Shown piece after piece: positions 7,820-14,542 of a DNA stretch of 29,573 bases. The DNA is taken from assembly GCA_046074825.1 (NCBI GenBank), contig JBJTOZ010000126.1:1-29573 (forward strand). Direction: 5' to 3'. The position numbers were made by a program, and so were the translations under genes. The stretch is from JAGVSR01 sp046074825. Its GTDB lineage: Bacteria > Pseudomonadota > Alphaproteobacteria > Rhizobiales > Hyphomicrobiaceae. Numbering within the stretch: the first letter of the stretch is position 1; each line of letters begins with the position of its first letter. The notes under the pieces are model-generated. The model was not told the DNA's origin. It worked only from the letters and a program-made list of their open reading frames with translations, and did not search any database.

Positions 7820-8323
7820 ATGATTAAAATTGGTGATCGCCTTCCTGATGTTCAATTTATGACTCTCACTAGCGAGGGTCCAAAACCTTTAAAAACTGCG
7901 GAGGTTTTTTCTGGAAAAAAAGTGGCCATTTTTGCTGTCCCTGGAGCTTATACCCCAACCTGCCATAATCAACATATGCCTGGATTTCTAACACGGGCGG
8001 ACTACCTCAAATCTAAGGGCGTAGATACCATCGCATGCATTGCGGTGAATGATGTTTTCGTAATGGACAGTTGGGCAAAAGCATCCAATGCTTCTGGCAA
8101 AATTCTGATGTTGACGGATGATAGTGCTTCTTTCGCAAAGGCCATTGGTTTAGAGATAGATTTAACAGGTACACACTTGGGTCTTGGTGTCCGATCAAAA
8201 CGATATTCGATGCTTGTTGATAATCAAATCGTTAAAGTATTGAATGTTGATGAGTCACCCCCTGTACATGACAAGTCGAGCGCAGAAGCGCTCTGTAAGA
8301 TGATTGATAATCTCATTTTATAA
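7820..8323 (+). CDS. Prx5-type peroxiredoxin
   Basis: 167 residues, the usual length for the type II/Prx5 (redoxin) subgroup. The peroxidatic cysteine is C48 in the motif PGAYTPTC. Other typical parts are the segment CIAVNDVFVMDSWAKA and the arginine-bearing GLGVRSKRYSMLVD. It reduces hydrogen peroxide and organic peroxides, probably using glutathione/glutaredoxin or thioredoxin; C73 and C158 are the only other cysteines. There is no signal peptide, so it is cytosolic. GGAG at 7808-7811, eight bases before the ATG, supports the start. In many alphaproteobacteria a peroxiredoxin of this type sits beside ispH-thrB-rnhA, as it does here, but in this window it is convergent with that operon. Confidence 0.93.
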   Translation: MIKIGDRLPDVQFMTLTSEGPKPLKTAEVFSGKKVAIFAVPGAYTPTCHNQHMPGFLTRADYLKSKGVDTIACIAVNDVFVMDSWAKASNASGKILMLTDDSASFAKAIGLEIDLTGTHLGLGVRSKRYSMLVDNQIVKVLNVDESPPVHDKSSAEALCKMIDNLIL

Positions 8324-8367
8324 AATTTTACTCTTACCAAAATCTTGAAAAAATTTAAATTTTATAA
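8318..8367. terminator. AT-rich inverted repeat spanning the convergent gene ends
   Basis: TTATAAAATTT (8318-8328) and AAATTTTATAA (8357-8367) are exact 11-bp reverse complements. They overlap the stop regions of the peroxiredoxin gene and of rnhA. Such a symmetric element could end transcription from both sides, but the stem has no G-C pairs and the loop is 28 bases, so its strength is doubtful. Confidence 0.35.
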
Positions 8368-8807
8368 GGTGTCATTCCTTGACGTGCCAACTCATCGGCA
8401 CGTTCATTTTCTTGATGTCCGGCATGTCCCTTAATCCAATGCCAATCTATTCTGTGGCGATGCCGCGCCGCCTCAAGTTGCTGCCATAAGTCTATGTTTT
8501 TGACGGGTTTTTTATCCGATGTTCTCCAATTATTCAGTTTCCACGTTTGCAACCAGATCGTAATCCCGTTTTTAACGTAGCTGCTGTCGGTATAAAGATC
8601 GATGTGGGTTCCTCGTTTTAGTGCATCTAGGGCTTGAATAACTGCAGTTAATTCCATGCGATTGTTCGTTGTCATTTCGGCCCCTCCAAGAAGTTCTTTG
8701 CGATGCTCTCCCCAAAGCAATACAGCTCCCCAGCCACCAGGCCCAGGATTACCAGAACATGCACCGTCAGTAAAAATTACAACTCTTTTTGGTCCTCCAT
8801 GGGTCAT
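8355..8807 (-). CDS. rnhA: Ribonuclease HI
   Basis: 150 residues, full length. The catalytic acidic residues are all visible: D14 (FTDGACSGNPGPGG), E52 (NNRMELTAV), D74 (YTDSSYV) and D138 (NERADELA). The loop histidine H128 is in the stretch KGHAGH. The enzyme degrades the RNA strand of RNA-DNA hybrids in the cytosol. It is the last gene of ispH-thrB-rnhA; only two bases separate the thrB stop from its ATG, which implies coupled translation. RNase HII (rnhB) is also present in this window, a normal pairing. Confidence 0.97.
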   Translation of the reverse strand: MTHGGPKRVVIFTDGACSGNPGPGGWGAVLLWGEHRKELLGGAEMTTNNRMELTAVIQALDALKRGTHIDLYTDSSYVKNGITIWLQTWKLNNWRTSDKKPVKNIDLWQQLEAARHRHRIDWHWIKGHAGHQENERADELARQGMTPYKI

Positions 8808-8809
8808 CT

Positions 8810-9775
8810 TTATTCATGATATCCGTAATCTGCGAAAGAATGCACAGAGTGATGAAATTTTAAACGATGCAAGTAATCTAATGGATTGTGCGGGGAGACA
8901 AGAGCATTTGAGGGGCGGTTCAGCCAATCGTAAGCTCTCGTTAGTAAAAATCTCAGGGCTGCCCCACGAGCCAAGATTGGAAAAGCATTTTTTTCATTTT
9001 CGGACATAGGGCGAATATCATTATAGGCATCTAATAAAGCTGAGCTTTTATGGGGGTCAAAGGAAAAATCTGATCTAAAGCACCATGCATTTATGCATAT
9101 AGCAAGATCATAAGCGAGCATATCATTACAGGCAAAATAAAAATCTATTAAACCTGAAAGTCTGTCATTTTGAAAAAAAACGTTATCCGGAAAAAGATCC
9201 GCATGAATAATACCTTGTGGTAATTGAAGCGGCCATTCAATGTCTAAATAATTAAGCTCAAGATCTATTAAAGTTGATAGTCCTTCGCTTATTAGATCTG
9301 AGCGCGCACGGAACTTGTTAAAAAAGCTGCGCCAGGTACCTTGACCTAAGGAATTTCGACGAGAAAGTTTAAAATTATTTGCTGCAAGATGTAATTCAGC
9401 AAGAGCTTGACCAACTTGTCTGCAATGATCGATTTTGGGATTACTAATTGAGAAACCATCTAAAAAGGAAAAAATAGCTGCCTTTCGCCCCGAAATATCT
9501 TGTAGAATACTGCCATTTAGGGAATGCACTGGAATTGGGCAAGGAATTCCATTTTTTGACAAGTGCTCAATGAGTTGAAGAAAGAAAGGCAAATCCTCAA
9601 AAGCGACTCTTTTTTCATAGAGGGTCAGTATAAATCGTCCAGAAGTAGTTTGTAAGAGATAGTTGGTATTTTCAACGCCCTCTGCGATCCCCTTGTAGGC
9701 TAAAAGCGAGCCAATATCATATAATTTTATGAGAACGGACAGATCTTCATCATTAACCTTTGTGTAGACGGCCAT
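8810..9775 (-). CDS. thrB: Homoserine kinase (type II, phosphotransferase fold)
   Basis: 321 residues, typical for the alphaproteobacterial ThrB that belongs to the aminoglycoside phosphotransferase/choline kinase fold, not the GHMP family. The N-terminal GIAEGVENTNYLL and FILTLYEKR stretches are characteristic. The catalytic loop is H191-A-D193 with N198 (IIHADLFPDN), and the metal-binding aspartate is D211 (GLIDFYFACND). It phosphorylates homoserine to O-phosphohomoserine, the substrate of threonine synthase. The start is nine bases after the ispH stop, so it is the second gene of the operon. Confidence 0.95.
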   Translation of the reverse strand: MAVYTKVNDEDLSVLIKLYDIGSLLAYKGIAEGVENTNYLLQTTSGRFILTLYEKRVAFEDLPFFLQLIEHLSKNGIPCPIPVHSLNGSILQDISGRKAAIFSFLDGFSISNPKIDHCRQVGQALAELHLAANNFKLSRRNSLGQGTWRSFFNKFRARSDLISEGLSTLIDLELNYLDIEWPLQLPQGIIHADLFPDNVFFQNDRLSGLIDFYFACNDMLAYDLAICINAWCFRSDFSFDPHKSSALLDAYNDIRPMSENEKNAFPILARGAALRFLLTRAYDWLNRPSNALVSPHNPLDYLHRLKFHHSVHSFADYGYHE

Positions 9776-9784
9776 TTCTGAAGC

Positions 9785-10816
9785 TCATATGTGCTCAGAA
9801 AGTTTATGTTGTCCAAGAGAGGAAGTTGATCCTCGGGGCTGTATATCTCTAAGTTCTCGCGGAATATTAAAATTGATATGTTCCTGAACTGTAGTGTGCA
9901 CTTCAAGATTTATTTCATAAGTCTCTTTTAATCTATCAATGACTTCTATGACGAGCTGTTCAGGGGCTGAAGCTCCAGCTGTAATACCGACACTTCCATT
10001 ACTTTTTATTTTATCCCATGGGATCTCATCGGCGCATTGAATGAGAAAAGAATTGACGCAACCAGAACGCTGCGCCACTTCGACAAGTCGAAGAGAATTT
10101 GATGAATTTTGTGCCCCAATAACAAGCATACAATCAACGAGATGGGCAAATTGTTTAACAGCGGTCTGGCGATTAGTCGTCGCATAACAAATATCGTCCT
10201 TTACGGGACCAACTATGCTAGGAAAGCGTTCACGCAGAATGTCAATAATTTCTGAAATATCGTCTACGGATAAAGTGGTTTGCGTGACGTAGGCAATCTT
10301 CGATGAATTTTTAGGAATAAAGGATCGCGCCTCTTCAGCGGTTTCTACCAGACGTACGGCACCTTCAGGTAACTGTCCCATAGTCCCTATAATTTCCGGA
10401 TGCCCTTTATGACCAATAAGTAAAACCTCTCTTCCTTCCTCAAAATGTCGTTTGGCTTCGAAGTGAACTTTAAAAACAAGCGGGCAAGTGGCATCAAGGA
10501 CAAACATGTTCCTAAATTTGGCTTCTTGTACAATTTTCCGAGCAACCCCATGCGCAGAGAAAATAACGGGTTGCTGAGTGTGAGGTATTTGATCCAGTTC
10601 ATCAACAAAAACTGCCCCTTTTGCCTTTAATGCATCAACCACGAATCGATTATGAACAATTTCATGACGCACATACACTGGCGCACCATATTTTATCAAA
10701 GCAAGTTCTACAATTTGGATGGCTCTATCAACACCAGCGCAAAATCCTCGAGGAGCGGCCAACAAAACCTTCAATTGCGGGCGTTTATTTTTGATTTCTT
10801 TTTGTCTTTCACTCAT
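9785..10816 (-). CDS. ispH: 4-hydroxy-3-methylbut-2-enyl diphosphate reductase
   Basis: 343 residues, slightly longer than the usual 310-320 because of a lysine-rich N-terminal stretch of about 14 residues and a C-terminal tail. The three cysteines that hold the 4Fe-4S cluster are C26 (APRGFCAGVDRA), C111 (LDATCPLV) and C210 (DDICYATTNRQ). Conserved histidines lie in VRHEIVHN and FSAHGV. The enzyme makes IPP and DMAPP in the last step of the MEP isoprenoid pathway. It is the first gene of ispH-thrB-rnhA and has a plausible promoter about 80 bp upstream. Confidence 0.97.
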   Translation of the reverse strand: MSERQKEIKNKRPQLKVLLAAPRGFCAGVDRAIQIVELALIKYGAPVYVRHEIVHNRFVVDALKAKGAVFVDELDQIPHTQQPVIFSAHGVARKIVQEAKFRNMFVLDATCPLVFKVHFEAKRHFEEGREVLLIGHKGHPEIIGTMGQLPEGAVRLVETAEEARSFIPKNSSKIAYVTQTTLSVDDISEIIDILRERFPSIVGPVKDDICYATTNRQTAVKQFAHLVDCMLVIGAQNSSNSLRLVEVAQRSGCVNSFLIQCADEIPWDKIKSNGSVGITAGASAPEQLVIEVIDRLKETYEINLEVHTTVQEHINFNIPRELRDIQPRGSTSSLGQHKLSEHI

Positions 10817-10897
10817 TTTTTTATATCTTTGAGAAATTGTCGACTTAATAATGCCTTATACAATTGGTCACATTAGCATTAGTTTGCATCCAATCGA

Positions 10898-10927
10898 ATC
10901 ATATTTTTTTCTTTTTCATTGCGACAA
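10898..10927 (-). promoter_or_regulatory. Predicted promoter of the ispH-thrB-rnhA operon
   Basis: On the minus strand TTGTCG (10927-10922), an 18-base A-rich spacer and TATGAT (10903-10898). Transcription would start near 10891, leaving a 5' leader of about 75 bases before the ispH ATG. Consensus match by eye. Confidence 0.45.
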
Positions 10928-10940
10928 CCCCTTTTTTCAA

Positions 10941-11645
10941 ATGAAAAAAACTTCAGCTTTTTCTAATCGTTATGCGGTTAAAGGGGGTATAGTTCCCACA
11001 TACACATTGTATTATAGCAATTATTGCAGATTCGCACTTTTATCCTCTCTTGTAACACTTCTTTCAGGCTGTGGGCTCGGTTCACTCTCGGGCAGTTTGG
11101 GATCGGTATTACCAGGAGGGAGCAGTTCATCAGCACCCCAAACAAGCTCCCTAACTGAAGAACAACTTCTTTCTGCAGCTCAAGCTGGGGGTAATAATCC
11201 CATCGTCGCAGGTATGGAAGTTTCGCCGGGCTGCCCACGTTTTTTGCCTGCTGCCCGCGATAATTTTTTAACAATTTATGAGACTGGTCGGCCTGGCGAT
11301 GGGTTAGCTATTATGCATCGTGGTGAGATCACTAAAACAGCTAGAGAGTGTTCTCTCCAGCCAGGCTTCGTGACCGTTAAGTTTGGATTTGCCGGTCGTA
11401 TTTTACTCGGACCAAAAGGTAAACCTGGTGTGCTCACTTTTCCAGTTACAGTTGTTGTTACCGATGAAAAAAGAACTCGTGTAACTAGCGTAAAATTAAG
11501 CGTTACTGCAGCGGTGACAATTGAAAAGCCTATTGGCTATTTCTCAACTGTAGATAGTGTTTCTTTTAAAATCCCAGAAGGTTCACGGGCTGGGGACTAT
11601 CAAGTTTCGGTCGCTTTCGATCGTAATGTGCCTGGTGCGGGATAG
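10941..11645 (+). CDS. Putative outer-membrane or periplasmic lipoprotein of unknown function
   Basis: From ATG 10941, 234 residues. A hydrophobic signal segment ends in the lipobox LLSGC (C44), after which the chain is rich in Gly and Ser. The mature domain contains CPRFLPAARDNFLTIYE, an ITKTARECS stretch and a beta-rich region of alternating hydrophobic residues (VTVKFGFAGRILLGPKGKPG) ending with repeated Val/Thr strands. The three cysteines after the lipobox region may pair. I believe similar lipoproteins of unknown role occur in other alphaproteobacteria, but I cannot name a family. The frame stays open upstream to ATG 10851, which is less likely; TTG 11007 would give a more ordinary signal length. 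No good Shine-Dalgarno sequence precedes any of them. Confidence 0.7.
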   Translation: MKKTSAFSNRYAVKGGIVPTYTLYYSNYCRFALLSSLVTLLSGCGLGSLSGSLGSVLPGGSSSSAPQTSSLTEEQLLSAAQAGGNNPIVAGMEVSPGCPRFLPAARDNFLTIYETGRPGDGLAIMHRGEITKTARECSLQPGFVTVKFGFAGRILLGPKGKPGVLTFPVTVVVTDEKRTRVTSVKLSVTAAVTIEKPIGYFSTVDSVSFKIPEGSRAGDYQVSVAFDRNVPGAG

Positions 11646-11685
11646 TAGCCTGTCTAAAATTTTGTGCTACACTTTATGGGGCCAT

Positions 11686-12177
11686 TCAATTTAAACGCTG
11701 TTTTAACTCTTGAAGCCCGCTATCTATTAAATTTTTTGCCTCTTGCTCGGTAAGTTTTGTTTGAACGATTTTCTCAACTGCATCTAATGCTACATCAACG
11801 GCAAACGATCGAACTTCCTCAATGGCCTGTCTCTCTGCTCGGAGGATTTTCTCCTCTAAGGATTTAGAGCGTCGATCAAGTTCTTCTCGAAGAGCGCGTC
11901 TTGCTTCTGCAGTTGCTATTTTTGCTTCCTTTTCAGCTTGAGCAACAATTTCTTTAGCGATAGCTTCTGCATTTTGGGTGCGTTGTTTATAATCAGCAAC
12001 CAATTTCTGTGCTTCTTCACGCAGTTTTCTTGCGTCCTCGAGTTCTTTACGAATGGCGTTTGATCTCTCATCAAGAGATTTGGCTATGAGAGAGGGGACT
12101 TTGAAGTAAAGTAAAAGTATAAAAAAGGACAGGAGCGCAATTGTTGTCCAAAAATACGTATCAAAAGGATTAAGCAT
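11686..12177 (-). CDS. atpF: F0F1 ATP synthase subunit b
   Basis: 163 residues. A single N-terminal membrane helix (about residues 8-27, FWTTIALLSFFILLLYF) is followed by a long charged coiled coil beginning SLDERSNAIRKELEDARKLREEAQ, the conserved entry to the peripheral stalk. It holds the alpha3beta3 head still against the rotating c-ring. It lies five bases after the atpF' stop and is the last F0 gene in this operon. The F1 genes are not in the window, which is usual in alphaproteobacteria, where the F0 and F1 operons are separate. Confidence 0.95.
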   Translation of the reverse strand: MLNPFDTYFWTTIALLSFFILLLYFKVPSLIAKSLDERSNAIRKELEDARKLREEAQKLVADYKQRTQNAEAIAKEIVAQAEKEAKIATAEARRALREELDRRSKSLEEKILRAERQAIEEVRSFAVDVALDAVEKIVQTKLTEQEAKNLIDSGLQELKQRLN

Positions 12178-12182
12178 GAAGA

Positions 12183-12728
12183 TTACTCTCTGCCTCTTTC
12201 GGGCATCGCTCTTTTAATATCTTCGGGACTAAAATTTTTACCGAGCAATTGATTGAGGATGGGTTGTGAAATTTCTAGAGCAATATCATTAATTTTAGTG
12301 AAGGTATTGCGTTTAGTTTCAATGATAGTCTTTTCTGCTTTCGATAGTTTTTCAGCCAACTGCGCCTCGGCTAATTGGCGTTCTTTTCGCAAATCGGCAG
12401 AAAGGTCCTCTTGTATTTTACGTCCAATATTTTGGGCATTGGTTCGTGCTGTTAATAAAGTCTTATCATAAAATTTAATTGCACTATCAACTTCTTGTTT
12501 CAACTGTGCGGCAGAGTTAAGATCTTTTTGTAATGTGTTCTGACGTTCTTCGACAATCCCCCCAATTCTAGGGATGATAAACCTTTTGAGAAGCAAATAC
12601 AGAACTATAAAAGAAATAGCCAACCAAAACAACTGAGGTTGCAACGTTGTTGGATCTAGCGGAGGAAAGACTTTTTCTACAGCTCCACTGCTCAATACTT
12701 CATTTTCACCAATTGCAGGCTCAGTCAT
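12183..12728 (-). CDS. atpF': F0F1 ATP synthase subunit b'
   Basis: 181 residues. A soluble N-terminal extension of about 30 residues precedes the membrane helix (QLFWLAISFIVLYLLLKRFI), followed by IPRIGGIVEERQNTLQKDLNSA-type coiled coil. A divergent b' paired with b is typical of alphaproteobacteria, photosynthetic bacteria and plastids; the two form a heterodimeric stator. The gene is separated from atpE by 117 bases containing a strong hairpin. Confidence 0.93.
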   Translation of the reverse strand: MTEPAIGENEVLSSGAVEKVFPPLDPTTLQPQLFWLAISFIVLYLLLKRFIIPRIGGIVEERQNTLQKDLNSAAQLKQEVDSAIKFYDKTLLTARTNAQNIGRKIQEDLSADLRKERQLAEAQLAEKLSKAEKTIIETKRNTFTKINDIALEISQPILNQLLGKNFSPEDIKRAMPERGRE

Positions 12729-12781
12729 TTTTGGTCATTTCGGCTTTGATCAATTTTCATAGTTTTTTGCTTTTCTCATTT

Positions 12782-12825
12782 CTGTTGAAGTCTATGTGGG
12801 CGAAAAAAAATCGTAGACACAACAG
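12782..12825 (-). promoter_or_regulatory. Intercistronic RNA hairpin between atpE and atpF'
   Basis: Two stacked stems: CTGTTG (12782-12787) with CAACAG (12820-12825), and GTCTATG (12790-12796) with CGTAGAC (12812-12818, one wobble). They are separated by a two-against-one base internal bulge and closed by a 15-base loop. In the mRNA it begins about 20 bases after the atpE stop. It is not followed by a U-run on the coding strand, so it looks more like an mRNA-stabilising or processing element than a terminator. Confidence 0.5.
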
Positions 12826-12845
12826 TTTAAGAGTAAGGAAAAAAA

Positions 12846-13070
12846 TTAAGTAAACAGAAGAAGGAATGCGATCAGCAAAGCAAAAATTCCCAAAGCTTCG
12901 GTCACAGCGAAACCAAATATGAGGCGACCAAATTGTCCTTCAGCTGCAGATGGGTTTCTCAAGGCACCTTGTAAAAATTGTCCAAAGAGGTTGCCCACTC
13001 CAATCGCGGCAACACCAGTGCCAATAGCCGCCAATCCGGCACCAATTAATTTTGCTGAAGTTTCATCCAT
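12846..13070 (-). CDS. atpE: F0F1 ATP synthase subunit c
   Basis: 74 residues forming two membrane helices joined by the polar loop RNPSAAEGQ. The ion-carrying carboxylate is E58 (AVTEALGIFALL). The first helix has the glycine-rich packing pattern GAGLAAIGTGVAAIGVG. The residues around E58 look like those of proton-driven rings, with no obvious sodium-binding signature; this is a reading by eye. Strong Shine-Dalgarno AAAGGAG lies eight bases before the ATG, fitting the need for many copies per complex. Confidence 0.97.
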   Translation of the reverse strand: MDETSAKLIGAGLAAIGTGVAAIGVGNLFGQFLQGALRNPSAAEGQFGRLIFGFAVTEALGIFALLIAFLLLFT

Positions 13071-13120
13071 TTTTGGTTCTCCTTTAAGGGTTGTTGATCC
13101 GTAGTGGGTAGAGAAATATA

Positions 13121-13906
13121 TTAATGACTTGGGTGAAGTGCATCATTGAGATACATGCAAGTTAGCATTGTAAAAACGTAGGCTTGAAGAAAGGCAACAA
13201 GAAATTCTAACGCAGTCAAGGCTATTGCCATGAAGAGAGGTAAGACAGCAAGAGTTTTGTAGAGGCCAGCGGCACCCAGCAACATGATTATAAAACCCGC
13301 AAAGACTTTGAGCGTGATGTGACCAGCTAGCATATTAGCAAATAATCGAACAGAATGACTGAGGGGACGTGAGAAGAATGATATGACCTCGATCATTGAG
13401 ACAAGCGGCAAGACATAAATAGGGACACCTTCAGGTACGAAGAGCTTTAAAAAACCTGCTCCATTTTTTACAAACCCAACTACAATTACTGTTAAAAATA
13501 CGAGCAAGGCGAGAGCGGCAGTAATCCACAATTGACTGGTGACAGTGAAGAAGCCTGGCACCATTCCATACATATTAAGCGTTAGAATGAGGAGAAACAA
13601 AGTAAAAACGAGTGGGAAAAATTTCAGACCTTGTTCCCCCATGCTATCCCTAACCATGCCCAAAACAAACTCATAAATCGTTTCTGCAATTGATTGTAGG
13701 CGCGTAGGTACGAGCCTTTTATTCCGGGTCGCTACCATAAAAAATGCAAATATTGTAACAATAGAAAGCCCCATAAAGAGAGCGGAATTGGTTATTGTGA
13801 GGTCAAATCCCAAAAAATCTATGGGGATGAGTCTTTTAATCTCAAATTGATGTATAGGGTCTGGCATTCCCCCCGAAGAATGTGAACCAGTGTGCTCTGC
13901 TTCCAC
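13121..13906 (-). CDS. atpB: F0F1 ATP synthase subunit a
   Basis: 261 residues with several membrane helices. The essential arginine is R187 in SHSVRLFANMLAGHI. The start shown is a GTG (13904-13906). An ATG at 13865-13867 (MPDPIHQFEIKRL) matches the more conserved beginning of the family and has a purine-rich stretch directly before it, but the spacing is very short. Subunit a forms the proton half-channels next to the c-ring. It is the second gene of the F0 operon. Confidence 0.96.
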   Translation of the reverse strand: MEAEHTGSHSSGGMPDPIHQFEIKRLIPIDFLGFDLTITNSALFMGLSIVTIFAFFMVATRNKRLVPTRLQSIAETIYEFVLGMVRDSMGEQGLKFFPLVFTLFLLILTLNMYGMVPGFFTVTSQLWITAALALLVFLTVIVVGFVKNGAGFLKLFVPEGVPIYVLPLVSMIEVISFFSRPLSHSVRLFANMLAGHITLKVFAGFIIMLLGAAGLYKTLAVLPLFMAIALTALEFLVAFLQAYVFTMLTCMYLNDALHPSH

Positions 13907-13946
13907 GATAGACCCAACCTCTTAATGTTTTTTTATATGCTAAGAT

Positions 13947-14360
13947 TTATTGTGCGTTGTTCGTGCTTAACTCTTTTTTGTCAAGACCTTTATGAACCTT
14001 TACTTCATGCTCAAGCTCTCGAAAGCCCCTCATAACATTTAAAATACCTGCAATAAAACCTACTATCATAAAAAGCATAAAGAACCACGGTTTTGTGACA
14101 CATACATAGTCCAAACCATAACCTATAAGAGTGCCAACAAGGATACTAGCAACCATTTCTGAAGATAATCTGATACCTAAAGACATTCCTCGCATTCTGT
14201 TGGCGCGATCTTCTTTTTCCTCTGCATCCCTTAAAATCTTTGCTTCAGTATCTTTGATCTCTTCGCCAAGCTTTTGCGTGCGATCTTTAAATTCCTGAAG
14301 CTGGTCAGAATTTGAATACCCCTTTTTAGAGCAGGAATCTAATGTTTCTATATGCGACAT
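13947..14360 (-). CDS. atpI: ATP synthase accessory protein AtpI
   Basis: 137 residues. The N-terminal 60 or so are charged and helical; then come two membrane helices with the pattern LGIRLSSEMVASILVG and GYGLDY, followed by KPWFFMLFMIVGFIAGILN, which is the AtpI/AtpZ signature. These proteins help assemble the c-ring. It is the first gene of the F0 operon, just behind a strong promoter. A GGGG directly before the ATG is too close to act as an ideal ribosome binding site. Confidence 0.88.
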   Translation of the reverse strand: MSHIETLDSCSKKGYSNSDQLQEFKDRTQKLGEEIKDTEAKILRDAEEKEDRANRMRGMSLGIRLSSEMVASILVGTLIGYGLDYVCVTKPWFFMLFMIVGFIAGILNVMRGFRELEHEVKVHKGLDKKELSTNNAQ

Positions 14361-14408
14361 CCCCAGAACTCGGAAGAATTGATGACCTTTTTACACTCTT
14401 ATATACAA

Positions 14409-14438
14409 ATCATAGAGTGGGTGAGTTGCAAGTGTCAA
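14409..14438 (-). promoter_or_regulatory. Strong sigma70-type promoter of the F0 ATP synthase operon
   Basis: On the minus strand TTGACA (14438-14433), an 18-base spacer and TATGAT (14414-14409). This is the closest match to consensus I saw in the window. Transcription would start near 14402, about 40 bases before the atpI ATG. It separates the operon from smc, which ends at 14543 on the same strand. Confidence 0.7.
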
Positions 14439-14542
14439 TAAATGGAGAATTCAAAAAGGGGTATGGCTAAACCGCGCATCTTAATAGGGCTGTGCTCAAA
14501 GATGCTCCACGCAGAAAACACGATATGTGATTGAGGCCCCGT

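Noticed and set aside
11645..11670. GTAGC/GCTAC stem between the lipoprotein gene and atpF
   Set aside because: Five pairs around a 16-base loop without a T-run; too weak.
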